Origin: Polynucleobacter sp. KF022
GTDB lineage: Bacteria; Pseudomonadota; Gammaproteobacteria; Burkholderiales; Burkholderiaceae
Assembly: GCF_027924105.1 (NCBI RefSeq)
Contig: NZ_AP026972.1
Span: 1,550,001 to 1,614,000 of the forward strand
Length of the DNA stretch: 64,000 bases
Direction of reading: 5' to 3'
The stretch's first letter is position 1; each line of letters opens with the position of its first letter. Positions 33,789-43,595 of this stretch are shown piece by piece. The position numbers were made by a program, and so were the translations under genes. The notes below the pieces were generated by a model. The model did not search any database, was not told the origin of the DNA, and worked only from the letters and a program-made list of their open reading frames with translations.

Positions 33789-36700
33789 ATGCTGCAAAAC
33801 ATTATTCCGCCTCGCCTCAAGAGCGCAATAGCCAAACGTACTGAAGGTTCGAGTCGGGCTTGGCGTAAGCGTGCCCTGATTTTGGCTGGCATTGTTTTGG
33901 CCATTTTTGTACTTGGGCATGTAGGCGTTCGTTTTGTTCTTTGGCCACAAATTGAGAAATCCAAAGAATCGGTTGAAAGACTGATTAGCGCTCGAATCGG
34001 CACCGATGTTTCGATGGATTCTCTACGTGTTTCCTGGACTGGCATTAGACCTAATTTTGAAATCGATGGCCTGCGCTTTAATGGTCCAGAAAAAACAAAA
34101 CCACTTTTATTCATACAAAAGATTAATGGTCAATTAAGTTGGTCCTCTTTTTATCATCTTGCGCCCTACTTTCATGAGTTAAATTTTGAAGGCGCTGAAA
34201 TTCATGCGCAACGCAATACTAAAGGCGTTGTCACCATTGCCGGAATCTCAATTGATGGCAAACCCAATGACTATTCAGCTGAGAATTGGCTCTTTGCTCA
34301 AAATGAAATTCGTGTGAATGACGTCAAGTTTTTTTGGGATGATCAATTTAAAAAAAAGGCGAGCACTTCGGTAGACATTCAAAGTCTCACACTTAGCAAT
34401 GGCATCCGTAGTCACAAAGGCTCGCTAAGTACGACGACCCCATGGAATAAAGGGCCGCTCTTAATTGATATTGACTTAGTTCATCACATCGGCGGCCAAG
34501 CGGGTAATTGGCGAGATTGGATTGGAACCATCTCTTGGAATTTAAACGCGCTTCAACTTGGCCAAATTGGCAATGATTTTTCTCTACCATTAAGCACTTT
34601 AGAAGGTGTGCTCAGCTCTAATGGGAAATTAAAAATTGATAATGGCAAGCCAGATGGTGGAGACATTTATCTTGCTGCTGACAACTTAACAGTGCAGCTT
34701 TCCAAGAATGAGGATGCAATTGCCCTGGGAAGATTGGAAACCAACCTCACTCAAGAGACAGTCGATGGGCTTATCGCAGTGACTACTAAGACTTTTGCGT
34801 GGCGAGATATTGATAGTCCAAAAACTACTCCACTAGATCATCTCAGTCCGATGACTTTCCGCTGGAGACCGCCTGCTGCAGATGGAGAAATTAAGGAATT
34901 TGGATTTTCATCGCCCAAGATTTTGGTAGAGGATGTTGCGCTTTTTGCAATGAATTTACCGCTGTCAAAAAAAGTTCACCAATGGATCAAAGCATCACAA
35001 GCAGATGGTGAGCTACAAGATCTAGATATCAAATGGTCTGAGAGTAAATCTGCGTTATCAGCACTCAATATTCCTGGTGGATGGTTTAAATCAAGTAAGC
35101 TAGACTTTTCTGTCAGCGGAAAATTAGTGAACGTTGGTTTTGTTGGCTTTAATAAATCGATGCCTTCCGTTTCCAATTTATCGGGATTTCTTACTGCAGA
35201 CCAAAGCAAGGGAACTTTCTCGATAGAATCCGCCAATTTAGGAGTGGAAATCAGCAACTTACTGGTTGATCCCAAAATAAATCTAAATAAAGCTGCTGGC
35301 CAAATTTCCTGGTCAAAACAAAAAGGGAATTGGGTGATTAATGCTAAGCAGTTGGCGCTTAGCAACCCCGAGATTTCGACAACACTCAATTTGAATTACA
35401 TTATTGGCGAAGCTAAAAAACCTGACTTCATGACCTTAGATATGGACTTTGCACAAGCCAATCTAAAAACAGCTTATCGCTATTTACCAGTCGGCATGGG
35501 CGCCGAGGCTAAAACTTATTTAAGCAAGGCCTTTGATGCAGGAACTATCAATAAAGGAAGTTTGCACATTAAGGGTGATCCCAATGAAGTGCCCTTCTCT
35601 AAAGTAGGCTCAGGAGAGTTCACTCTCAACCTGCCTATTAATGGCGCTACCTTTAGCCCAGTACCCTCTACCGCAACAGCGCAGGGTGTTTGGCCTGCAT
35701 TCAATAAAGTCAATGGCGCTATTAATATGCAGAATGCCAACTTTACCGTTGACATTGATCAAGCGAGTTATAAACAAGTTGCGCTGAGTAAGTTTCATGC
35801 CGAAATTCCAAGCGTTAGCGCAAAGCAACTAATGCTGATAGTAAACGGCGAGGCGCAAGGCGAAGCATCACAACTATTGGACTACCTCTTTGCCTCGCCA
35901 GTAGGTAAAAAACAGGTTGAGCTTGAGCGTAACTTAAAAATAGCAGGCCCTACCAAGCTCAATCTTGGCATGAAAATTCCACTGTCCGGAGGTCTTGAGG
36001 CCAACACAGATGTTCAATTAAGCTTTCCTGGTAACCGAGTGCAATGGGCTGACATGCCCCCTTTTGAGAATCTCAAGGGCAAAATTCGGATTACCGAAGT
36101 GAATCCAGAATTTGAAGATATCACCGCTCAGTTCCTTGGTGGTGATGTCAAGATCTCAAGCGCGACCTCAAATCAGGCCAATCAAAGCTACAACATTTCC
36201 GGCAATATTTCGGCAAACTTTATCAAAAATTACTTTGCAAAAGATAGTTCAATGCAGGCATTTCCAATCCTGCAGGCGATGAGGGGCGTAGCTAGATATG
36301 ACGGCATCATTAAATTTACTAAGGGTAATAGTGAAACTAACCTAAAGATTGATATGCGCGACTGGGGTAGCTCGGCCCCTGCCCCCTTGAAAAAACAGGC
36401 TGGGGCTTTAATGTTTGGCCAAATCAATCTCAAAACATTTGCTAAAACAAAAGCAAATTCACGCCGCCTTACTTGGGATGGGAAAATCGGAGACGCCTAT
36501 TTCATTCAAGGTGAAATTACTGACGACGATACCCTTCGTCATGCTGTAGGCATCGGAGCTCCTGCTACACCCCCTCAGCAAGGCTTTGCCCTAAACCTCG
36601 TCAGTAATGAGTTGAATTTAGATGCTTGGAAAGAATTCTTGGGAAGTCAAGCCAACAATAAATCCACGCCTAACTCCACTGCTACAAACAGCATCCAAGT

Positions 36701-37943
36701 TTCTGCCCAGATTAAGCAGCTGACCTTATTTGATCGTATCTGGCAGGACTTAAATTTGGCAGCAACCAATAAAAATTCTTCCTGGCAACTACGTTTGCGG
36801 GGATCCCCTCAAATTGCCGGCAATATTCAATACCAGCCTGCCAATCAAGTTCAGGGCAACGACTTGATTAGCGGAAAACTTGTGCGCCTGAAGATTCCTG
36901 AAGCAGTAATTGCTGCGCCCACTTCAACCCCAATACAGCAAACTCAAAAAACTCCGGCGCCTAAAAATAAGATTCAGCCAGAATCTATTCCCAGTATTGA
37001 TTTAACCATTGATGATTTTGATTGGGATAAAGCCCAGCTTGGTCAGGTAAGAATTAAAACCAGAACCACGGGCAACACCCTCAATATTGACTCCATTCAA
37101 TTTAACAATCCACAAGGTAGCTCAACTATTACTGGTCGTTGGATTGGTGGTTCGCCAAATACACCCACACACACAAATTTAAATATCGATCTAGATATTA
37201 AAGATGCCGGCCAAATTATTGGTCATTGGACTGATCACAAATCGGTTGAGGGGGGACAAGGAAAGCTGGCAATCAATGCTGATTGGGATGGCTCTCCATT
37301 TATCCCTCAATATGAAACACTAGCCGGTAAGGCAACCTTACATTTAGAGAAAGGTCGCCTTATAGAAGTTAATACTAGCGGAGCAAAACTCCTTGACGTT
37401 CTTAGTTTGCAGAGTTTATTTAAGTTTGCCACCTTGGATCTTAAAGGCAGTCTAGGTAACATTGTCACTAAAGGCACTCCGTTTAATACTATTGATGCCT
37501 CTTTTGATATCAATGCTGGAGTGGCGCAAACCAAGCAATTCACGATGGGTCTAGATCAAGCAAGAGTTGCCATGACTGGACAAATCGATATCCCCAAGAA
37601 AACACAGGATCTGCGCGTCACAATCTTTCCAACGATTGATGCCACAGCCGGCTCTTTAGCTGCATTTGCTATCAACCCTATCGTAGGGCTTGGTGCGCTG
37701 GTTGGACAGTATCTGATTACCAGCCAAATTAACAGAAACCTACAGTCCGACTATTTAGTACAAGGCTCCTGGGATAACCCAGAGGTAATTCCGCTTGACC
37801 AGAAGGGTCAACCCATTGATTCCAAAACCTTGAATACTATTCGCAGTAAAGATTTACTTAAAGAACAAACTAAACCGGACAATCCCTCAGGGCCACAAAG
37901 CAATCCAAGCAATCCAGGTAACCCCAATAAAACTTCCAATTAG
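33789..37943 (+). CDS. yhdP: YhdP family AsmA-like envelope protein
   Basis: A very large, 1384-aa protein of the AsmA/YhdP superfamily, which in E. coli (YhdP, TamB, YdbH) carries phospholipids between the inner and outer membranes. One N-terminal membrane helix lies at about residues 27-53; the rest is predicted periplasmic and rich in beta strands with repeated amphipathic stretches, as expected for a groove-shaped repeat protein. The C-terminal AsmA-like part (GQIDIPKKTQDLRVTIFPT in part) is conserved. The tail ends in a low-complexity Asn/Pro/Ser segment. It is followed 6 bases later by the nitrilase-like gene and then tldD. Confidence 0.92.
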   Translation: MLQNIIPPRLKSAIAKRTEGSSRAWRKRALILAGIVLAIFVLGHVGVRFVLWPQIEKSKESVERLISARIGTDVSMDSLRVSWTGIRPNFEIDGLRFNGPEKTKPLLFIQKINGQLSWSSFYHLAPYFHELNFEGAEIHAQRNTKGVVTIAGISIDGKPNDYSAENWLFAQNEIRVNDVKFFWDDQFKKKASTSVDIQSLTLSNGIRSHKGSLSTTTPWNKGPLLIDIDLVHHIGGQAGNWRDWIGTISWNLNALQLGQIGNDFSLPLSTLEGVLSSNGKLKIDNGKPDGGDIYLAADNLTVQLSKNEDAIALGRLETNLTQETVDGLIAVTTKTFAWRDIDSPKTTPLDHLSPMTFRWRPPAADGEIKEFGFSSPKILVEDVALFAMNLPLSKKVHQWIKASQADGELQDLDIKWSESKSALSALNIPGGWFKSSKLDFSVSGKLVNVGFVGFNKSMPSVSNLSGFLTADQSKGTFSIESANLGVEISNLLVDPKINLNKAAGQISWSKQKGNWVINAKQLALSNPEISTTLNLNYIIGEAKKPDFMTLDMDFAQANLKTAYRYLPVGMGAEAKTYLSKAFDAGTINKGSLHIKGDPNEVPFSKVGSGEFTLNLPINGATFSPVPSTATAQGVWPAFNKVNGAINMQNANFTVDIDQASYKQVALSKFHAEIPSVSAKQLMLIVNGEAQGEASQLLDYLFASPVGKKQVELERNLKIAGPTKLNLGMKIPLSGGLEANTDVQLSFPGNRVQWADMPPFENLKGKIRITEVNPEFEDITAQFLGGDVKISSATSNQANQSYNISGNISANFIKNYFAKDSSMQAFPILQAMRGVARYDGIIKFTKGNSETNLKIDMRDWGSSAPAPLKKQAGALMFGQINLKTFAKTKANSRRLTWDGKIGDAYFIQGEITDDDTLRHAVGIGAPATPPQQGFALNLVSNELNLDAWKEFLGSQANNKSTPNSTATNSIQVSAQIKQLTLFDRIWQDLNLAATNKNSSWQLRLRGSPQIAGNIQYQPANQVQGNDLISGKLVRLKIPEAVIAAPTSTPIQQTQKTPAPKNKIQPESIPSIDLTIDDFDWDKAQLGQVRIKTRTTGNTLNIDSIQFNNPQGSSTITGRWIGGSPNTPTHTNLNIDLDIKDAGQIIGHWTDHKSVEGGQGKLAINADWDGSPFIPQYETLAGKATLHLEKGRLIEVNTSGAKLLDVLSLQSLFKFATLDLKGSLGNIVTKGTPFNTIDASFDINAGVAQTKQFTMGLDQARVAMTGQIDIPKKTQDLRVTIFPTIDATAGSLAAFAINPIVGLGALVGQYLITSQINRNLQSDYLVQGSWDNPEVIPLDQKGQPIDSKTLNTIRSKDLLKEQTKPDNPSGPQSNPSNPGNPNKTSN

Positions 37944-37949
37944 ATTGTT

Positions 37950-38783
37950 ATGAGCACATCAGCAAACTCTGCAAACCTCAAAGTTGCATCTATTCAAATG
38001 GTGTCAACCCCAAACTTGCAAGAGAACCTTTCTACTGCAAGTCGACTAATAGCGGCCGCAGCAGTAGATGGCGCAAAATTAGTCGTTCTTCCAGAGTATT
38101 TTTGTCTCATGGGGCTCAAAGACACTGACAAGGTATCTGCTCGTGAACGTTTTGGCAGCGGTCCTATTCAAGAGCAACTCTCGCAGATTGCAAAAGAGAA
38201 TAACCTTCACTTGGTGGCTGGCACCATTCCTCTAGAAGCAAAAGAACCTAACAAGGTTCTCAACACAACTTTAGTGTTTTGTCCTACCGGCAAACAAATT
38301 GCTCGTTACGACAAAATCCATTTGTTTGGTTTTCAAACAGCAACTGAGCGCTATCAAGAATCGGAAACAATTGAAGCCGGTAATGAACCTGGACTCCTCA
38401 AGATTTCAAGCAATGGTAATGAGTGGATTTTTGGTTTAAGTATTTGCTATGACCTGCGTTTTCCAGAGCTCTACCGAACCCTGGGCCAAGTAGATTGTCA
38501 TATCATCCCCGCTGCATTTACATACACCACCGGGAAAGATCATTGGGAAATACTATTGCGCGCTCGAGCGATTGAAAACCAATGTTATGTATTGGCTTCC
38601 GCCCAAGGGGGTAAGCATCAAAATCAACGGCGCACTTGGGGCAATAGCATGTTGATTGATCCTTGGGGTGAAATCTTGACTAATCTCCCTGAAGGAGAGG
38701 GCTTTATTTCTGGGGTCTTGTGCAAAGATAAATTAAACGAGGTACGCTCTAAGTTACCTGCACTTGCACATCGCAAGCTTTAA
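37950..38783 (+). CDS. Carbon-nitrogen hydrolase family protein (Nit1/Nit2-like)
   Basis: A 277-aa nitrilase-superfamily amidase. The Glu-Lys-Cys catalytic triad is visible: Glu in VVLPEYFCLMG (about residue 49), Lys in RYDKIHLF (about 122), and Cys in LSICYDLRFPELYR (about 166). The closest class is the Nit/omega-amidase group, which includes deaminated-glutathione amidase; the true substrate is not proved by sequence. It lies between yhdP and tldD with short gaps (6 and 20 bases), so it is in their operon. Confidence 0.92.
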   Translation: MSTSANSANLKVASIQMVSTPNLQENLSTASRLIAAAAVDGAKLVVLPEYFCLMGLKDTDKVSARERFGSGPIQEQLSQIAKENNLHLVAGTIPLEAKEPNKVLNTTLVFCPTGKQIARYDKIHLFGFQTATERYQESETIEAGNEPGLLKISSNGNEWIFGLSICYDLRFPELYRTLGQVDCHIIPAAFTYTTGKDHWEILLRARAIENQCYVLASAQGGKHQNQRRTWGNSMLIDPWGEILTNLPEGEGFISGVLCKDKLNEVRSKLPALAHRKL

Positions 38784-38803
38784 AGAAAGATCTGCCCAAT
38801 CAC

Positions 38804-40294
38804 ATGAATGCACCAGAAGCACTATTTCCTGCAAATTGGACTAAAGCCAAAAAACAAGCAGACCTCATTAAATTAGCTAAATCCATTCTGCTTGAGCCAA
38901 CAGGTTTATCGGAACAAGATTTGCATCACACCTTTGGCCATTTATTTACCCATCGCCTTGATGACGCTGATCTCTACTTTCAGCATACTCGTAGCGAAAG
39001 CTGGAGTCTGGAAGAAGGCATTGTTAAATCAGGTAGTTTCAATATTGATCAAGGCGTTGGTGTCCGTGCAATCTATGGCGATAAGACTGCGTTTGCCTAT
39101 TCAGATGAAATTAATTTAGACGCCTTAAGCAAGGCGGCAAAAGCAACTCGGGTAATTGGCCCAGCGGGTGGTAAACAAGCCGTTGCAAGTAAATTATTTA
39201 ATCCTGTATCCAATAAGTTGTATTCAGACATTAACCCCCTTGATTCACTGCAACCTAAAGAAAAAATTGCGTTACTGGAAAGTATTGAGCGTCGAGCTAA
39301 AGCGCGTGACCCACGCATCATTCAGGTGATGGCCAGTCTTGCTGGAGAGTTTGATGTGGTTCTGGTTGTTCGTGCCGACGGCCTTTTGGCTGCCGATGTT
39401 CGACCTTTAGTTCGCGTTTCCGTTCACGTTATTGCCGAACAAAATGGTCGCCGTGAATCTGGATCTTCTGGTGGTGGCGCACGTCATGACTATCTTTACT
39501 TTGATCAAGCGCTGATTAACCGCTATGTTGATGAAGCGGTTGATGGCGCTTTAGTGAACCTAGAATCTCGCCCTGCGCCCGCAGGTCCAATGACCGTAGT
39601 GATGGGACCAGGCTGGCCCGGTGTTCTGTTGCATGAAGCAGTTGGCCATGGCCTTGAGGGTGACTTTAATCGCAAAGGGTCCTCTGCCTTTGCTGGTCGC
39701 ATCGGCCAACGCGTTGCCGCCAAGGGTGTTACCGTAGTTGATGACGGCGCCTTGTCTGGACGGAGAGGCTCTTTGAATATCGACGATGAAGGTACGCCTA
39801 CTCAATGCACCACATTAATTGAGGATGGCATTTTGAAGGGCTACATTCAGGACAGCTTAAATGCCCGTCTGATGAATATGCCCCTCACCGGGAATGGACG
39901 CCGTGAAAGTTTTGCTTCATTGCCAATGCCACGTATGACGAACACCTACATGCTGGCCGGCAAAGATGATCCCCAAGAGATCGTGGCCAGCATTAAGCGC
40001 GGCTTATATGCAGTCAATTTTGGTGGTGGTCAAGTGGATATCACCAGCGGAAAATTTGTTTTTTCAGCCTCGGAAGCCTATTGGGTTGAGAACGGCAAAA
40101 TCCAATACCCCGTCAAAGGTGCCACCATTATTGGCAGCGGTCCAGAGTCTCTAAAACAGGTTTCTATGATTGGAAATGACCTCAAGCTCGATGGCGGGGT
40201 AGGGGTTTGCGGCAAGGAAGGGCAAAGCGTTCCGGTCGGGGTTGGGCAACCTACCCTCAGGATTGATAGCTTGACCGTGGGCGGCACTGCCTAA
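38804..40294 (+). CDS. tldD: Metalloprotease TldD
   Basis: Zinc metalloprotease that works with TldE (PmbA) as a heterodimer, degrading unfolded peptides and in some hosts maturing microcins. It is 496 aa. The HExxxH motif is in LLHEAVGHGLEGDFNRKGSS at about residue 277, with the conserved MTNTYMLAG and GGGQVDITSGKFVFSASEAY in part downstream. Its partner gene pmbA is not in this window. The yhdP-tldD neighbourhood is also known in gammaproteobacteria. Confidence 0.97.
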   Translation: MNAPEALFPANWTKAKKQADLIKLAKSILLEPTGLSEQDLHHTFGHLFTHRLDDADLYFQHTRSESWSLEEGIVKSGSFNIDQGVGVRAIYGDKTAFAYSDEINLDALSKAAKATRVIGPAGGKQAVASKLFNPVSNKLYSDINPLDSLQPKEKIALLESIERRAKARDPRIIQVMASLAGEFDVVLVVRADGLLAADVRPLVRVSVHVIAEQNGRRESGSSGGGARHDYLYFDQALINRYVDEAVDGALVNLESRPAPAGPMTVVMGPGWPGVLLHEAVGHGLEGDFNRKGSSAFAGRIGQRVAAKGVTVVDDGALSGRRGSLNIDDEGTPTQCTTLIEDGILKGYIQDSLNARLMNMPLTGNGRRESFASLPMPRMTNTYMLAGKDDPQEIVASIKRGLYAVNFGGGQVDITSGKFVFSASEAYWVENGKIQYPVKGATIIGSGPESLKQVSMIGNDLKLDGGVGVCGKEGQSVPVGVGQPTLRIDSLTVGGTA

Positions 40295-40312
40295 TATTGG
40301 CTAATTACGGCT

Positions 40313-40318
40313 TAAAAT
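40313..40318 (+). promoter_or_regulatory. Predicted -10 element of aroG (leaderless arrangement)
   Basis: TAAAAT ends exactly 6 bases before the ATG at 40325, and no ribosome site is present. No clear -35 is seen, so this remains tentative. Confidence 0.45.
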
Positions 40319-40324
40319 AGCCGC

Positions 40325-41449
40325 ATGAGCCAACAAAATACAAATCCCGCTAATTGGTACTCCGCTGTTGATAAGACTTCGGATACTGACGATCAACGCA
40401 TCGACAATATTTCCGTTCTGCCACCGCCAGAGCATCTCATTCGCTTCTTTCCAATTTCTGGAACACCAACTGAAGCGCTGATCAGTAAAACTCGTAAAAA
40501 GATCCGCGACATTATTCATGGCAAGGATGACCGCTTACTAGTGATCATCGGGCCATGCTCTATTCATGACCCACGTGCAGCGCTGGAATATTGCCAACGC
40601 CTCTTAGGTGAACGCGAGCGCTTTGCTGGCGAATTAGAAATCGTCATGCGTGTGTATTTTGAAAAACCACGAACCACTGTTGGCTGGAAGGGTTTGATTA
40701 ATGACCCATACCTTGATGAAAGTTATCGCATTGAAGAAGGCTTGCGCCTTGCTCGCCAAGTATTAATGGAAATTAATCGCTTAGGCATGCCTGCCGGTAG
40801 CGAATTCTTAGATGTCATTTCACCGCAATATATTGCTGACCTCATTTCTTGGGGAGCAATTGGTGCGCGTACGACTGAAAGCCAAGTTCATCGTGAACTT
40901 GCTTCAGGTTTATCCGCACCTATCGGGTTTAAGAATGGTACTGATGGCAATATCAAAATTGCTACTGACGCTATTCAAGCGGCAGGTCGTCCTCATCATT
41001 TCTTATCGGTTCACAAAAATGGCCAGGTTTCTGTTGTGGAAACAAAAGGAAATAAAGATTGTCACGTTATCTTGCGCGGCGGCAAAGAGCCAAACTATGA
41101 AGCCAAGTTTGTGCAGGCTGCCTGCTCTGAGCTAGAGGCAGCAAAGCTTCCAGCCGGCTTGATGGTTGATTTATCTCATGCTAATTCAAGCAAGAAACAT
41201 GAGCGTCAAATTGTGGTTGCCGATGATGTAGCGCAACAAATTGAATCTGGATCTCATCAGATTTTTGGTGTAATGATTGAGAGTCATTTAAATGATGGTG
41301 CTCAGAAATTTACACCTGGAAAAGATGATCCAAGTAAATTAGAGTACGGTCGCAGTATTACCGATGCCTGCATTAACTGGGATGATTCTGTGCAAGTATT
41401 AGAACGTCTTGCTACTGCCGTTAAGAAACGTAGAAGCAAGAAAAAATAA
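40325..41449 (+). CDS. aroG: 3-deoxy-7-phosphoheptulonate synthase (DAHP synthase, class I)
   Basis: Condenses phosphoenolpyruvate and erythrose 4-phosphate in the first step of aromatic amino acid synthesis. It is 374 aa, of the AroFGH class. Blocks visible are NISVLPPPEHLI, LLVIIGPCSIHDP, MRVYFEKPRTTVGWKGLINDP in part, GARTTESQVHRELASGLSAP in part, and MVDLSHANSSKKH (metal site). Which aromatic amino acid inhibits it cannot be read confidently from sequence. It ends in a run of Arg and Lys. Confidence 0.95.
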   Translation: MSQQNTNPANWYSAVDKTSDTDDQRIDNISVLPPPEHLIRFFPISGTPTEALISKTRKKIRDIIHGKDDRLLVIIGPCSIHDPRAALEYCQRLLGERERFAGELEIVMRVYFEKPRTTVGWKGLINDPYLDESYRIEEGLRLARQVLMEINRLGMPAGSEFLDVISPQYIADLISWGAIGARTTESQVHRELASGLSAPIGFKNGTDGNIKIATDAIQAAGRPHHFLSVHKNGQVSVVETKGNKDCHVILRGGKEPNYEAKFVQAACSELEAAKLPAGLMVDLSHANSSKKHERQIVVADDVAQQIESGSHQIFGVMIESHLNDGAQKFTPGKDDPSKLEYGRSITDACINWDDSVQVLERLATAVKKRRSKKK

Positions 41450-41479
41450 TACCGAAATAATCTGCAAGAGGTAAATCTA

Positions 41480-41512
41480 AAAGAGGCTAATTTATTTAGT
41501 CTCTTTTTTTTT
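41480..41512. terminator. Terminator overlapping the 3' end of the adenosyltransferase gene
   Basis: An 11-bp stem with one G-T wobble (41480-41490 with 41496-41506) and a T run to 41512 on the plus strand, stopping aroG. The right arm contains the stop codon of the convergent minus-strand gene. Confidence 0.8.
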
Positions 41513-42062
41513 CGTGCTTCCAAAGCACATCAGATCCACCTGCTGCACGATTCAAGATGCGCGCAAGCACAAAGAGTAAGTCAGATAAACGATTGACATA
41601 TTGCCGCGGAGAATCATACAAAGGCTCTTCCCAGCCTAAGCGGACAATTGAACGCTCTGCTCTACGACATACAGTTCGACAAACATGCGCTTGCGCAGCA
41701 GCGCGAGTACCACCTGGCAAAATGAATTCAGTCAGAGGTGGCAATTGTTGATTGTATTTTTCAAGCCAAATATCTAACTGCGCTACATGCTCAGGATTGA
41801 GCAGCTTGTAGTTGGGGATGCAAAGCTCGCCACCCAAATCAAATAAATCATGTTGCACCTGCAGAAATAGCTCATGCAGTTCAGTGGAAATACTTTTGGG
41901 GATCTCTTCGGTCATCAAAACCCCGATTTCTGAGTTCAGCTCGTCGATATCGCCCATGGCGCAGATGCGCAAATGATCCTTTTCTACGCGACTGCCGTCA
42001 CCCAAGCCAGTCATCCCGGCGTCACCTGTTCTGGTGGCGATTTTTGATAGTCGATTTCCCAT
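41496..42062 (-). CDS. ATP:cob(I)alamin adenosyltransferase, PduO type
   Basis: Transfers adenosyl from ATP to cob(I)alamin to make coenzyme B12. It is 188 aa, of the PduO/MMAB class rather than BtuR/CobA. Blocks visible are the ATP-binding TRTGDAGMTGLGDGSRVEKD in part, MGDIDELNSEIG, PGGTRAAAQAHVCRTVCRRAER in part, and NRLSDLLFVLARILN. It suggests a B12-dependent enzyme or salvage elsewhere in the genome; none is in the window. It is convergent with aroG and divergent from glcD. Confidence 0.94.
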   Translation of the reverse strand: MGNRLSKIATRTGDAGMTGLGDGSRVEKDHLRICAMGDIDELNSEIGVLMTEEIPKSISTELHELFLQVQHDLFDLGGELCIPNYKLLNPEHVAQLDIWLEKYNQQLPPLTEFILPGGTRAAAQAHVCRTVCRRAERSIVRLGWEEPLYDSPRQYVNRLSDLLFVLARILNRAAGGSDVLWKHEKKRD

Positions 42063-42085
42063 AAGCTTAATTATAGGTAAATGGC

Positions 42086-42091
42086 TAAAAT
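42086..42091 (+). promoter_or_regulatory. Predicted -10 element of glcD (leaderless arrangement)
   Basis: TAAAAT ends 7 bases before the ATG at 42099. It lies inside the reading frame that would start at 42081, so if it is the promoter the gene starts at 42099. Confidence 0.35.
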
Positions 42092-42098
42092 GATTCTT

Positions 42099-43595
42099 AT
42101 GAATATGGTGACCCCACCCCCCGATTTAGCCGCTATTAGCGCCCTTCAGTCCAAATTGGTTTCGGCTTTGCGGCCAATCCTTCCGGAACACGCCCTTCTA
42201 TGGGAGCCAGAAGACACGATTCCTTATGAATGCGATGGTTTGGCTGCTTACAAACGAATGCCTTTGGCCGTAGCTTTGCCAGAAACCGAGGAGCAAGTCG
42301 CTCAAATTCTGAAGATTTGCTATGCAATGCAAATTCCAGTCGTGCCTCGCGGATCTGGAACGGGTCTATCGGGCGGAGCAATGCCCCTTTCCCAGGGATT
42401 GGTACTGTCACTAGCCAAGCTAAAGAAAATTATCAGCATTGATCCATTTACAAGGACTGCAGTAGTTCAGCCTGGGGTACGCAATCTCGCGATCTCTGAA
42501 GCAGTTGCACATCTTGGCTTGTATTACGCTCCGGATCCTTCTTCGCAAATTGCCTGCTCTATTGGTGGCAACGTTAATGAAAATTCTGGTGGTGTGCACT
42601 GCCTCAAATACGGCCTTACTTTGCATAATGTTCTGCGCGTCCGCGGAATATTGATGAATGGTGAGATTGTTGAATTTGGCGGCTTAGCACCAGATGCACC
42701 TGGACTCGATTTACTAGCCATCATGATGGGCAGTGAAGGCATGCTTGCAGTCGTTACTGAAATCACAGTCAAATTAGTTGCAAAGCCAAAATTGGCCCGC
42801 GTAATCATGGCGAGTTTTGATGACATCGAGAAAGGTGGTAACGCTGTTGCCGCCATCATTGCCGCGGGCATTATTCCTGCTGGCTTAGAAATGATGGATA
42901 AAGCCACTACTCGCGCTGTAGAAGAATTTGTACATGCTGGTTACGATCTAGATGCTGCAGCCATTTTGCTCTGTGAGTCTGATGGCACACCAGAAGAGGT
43001 TGCTGAAGAAATTGAGCGCATGACTAAGGTGTTAGAACAAGCGGGTGCTAGCGGCATTCAGATTTCCAAAGATGAAAGTGAGCGCTTGAAATTTTGGAGT
43101 GGGCGCAAGAATGCATTCCCAGCTGCCGGTCGCTTAGCGCCTGATTACTACTGTATGGACGGCACTATTCCTCGCCGCCATATCGCCACTTTGCTCAAGC
43201 GCATCCAAGGCATGGAAGAGAAATACGGCCTCGGCTGCTTAAACGTCTTTCATGCTGGTGATGGCAATATGCATCCCTTGATTCTATTTAATGGCGCAGA
43301 TCAGGATGAATGGCATCGTGCTGAAGAGTTCGGAACTGAAATTTTAGAAGCCTGTGTAGAGCTCGGTGGAACCATTACAGGCGAGCATGGCGTTGGCATT
43401 GAAAAAATTAATTCAATGTGTGTGCAGTTTGGCGAAGGTGAGCGTGAATCATTCTGGGGTGTGAAGGGCGCTTTTGATCCAGAAAAACTACTCAACCCAG
43501 ATAAAGCAATTCCAACACTCAACCGCTGTGCTGAATATGGTCGTATGCGTATTAGCGGTGGTCAGTTACCTCACCCAGAATTGGAGCGCTTCTAA
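42099..43595 (+). CDS. glcD: Glycolate oxidase subunit GlcD (FAD-linked)
   Basis: Catalytic FAD subunit of membrane-associated glycolate dehydrogenase, which makes glyoxylate. From this start it is 498 aa; in-frame ATGs at 42081 and 42090 would add six or three residues. The FAD-binding PCMH domain has VPRGSGTGLSGGAMP and YAPDPSSQIACSIGGNVNENSGG in part, and the C-terminal FAD oxidase domain has CLNVFHAGDGNMHPLI and GGTITGEHGVGIEK. It overlaps glcE by one base (TAATG), so the subunits are coupled. GlcD-like enzymes can also oxidise lactate, so the substrate is inferred from the glcDEF set. Confidence 0.94.
   Translation: MNMVTPPPDLAAISALQSKLVSALRPILPEHALLWEPEDTIPYECDGLAAYKRMPLAVALPETEEQVAQILKICYAMQIPVVPRGSGTGLSGGAMPLSQGLVLSLAKLKKIISIDPFTRTAVVQPGVRNLAISEAVAHLGLYYAPDPSSQIACSIGGNVNENSGGVHCLKYGLTLHNVLRVRGILMNGEIVEFGGLAPDAPGLDLLAIMMGSEGMLAVVTEITVKLVAKPKLARVIMASFDDIEKGGNAVAAIIAAGIIPAGLEMMDKATTRAVEEFVHAGYDLDAAAILLCESDGTPEEVAEEIERMTKVLEQAGASGIQISKDESERLKFWSGRKNAFPAAGRLAPDYYCMDGTIPRRHIATLLKRIQGMEEKYGLGCLNVFHAGDGNMHPLILFNGADQDEWHRAEEFGTEILEACVELGGTITGEHGVGIEKINSMCVQFGEGERESFWGVKGAFDPEKLLNPDKAIPTLNRCAEYGRMRISGGQLPHPELERF

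Noticed and set aside
37900..37943. Low-complexity Asn/Pro/Ser tail of YhdP as a possible frameshift
   Set aside because: The frame ends cleanly 6 bases before the next gene, and disordered C-terminal tails are common in this family.
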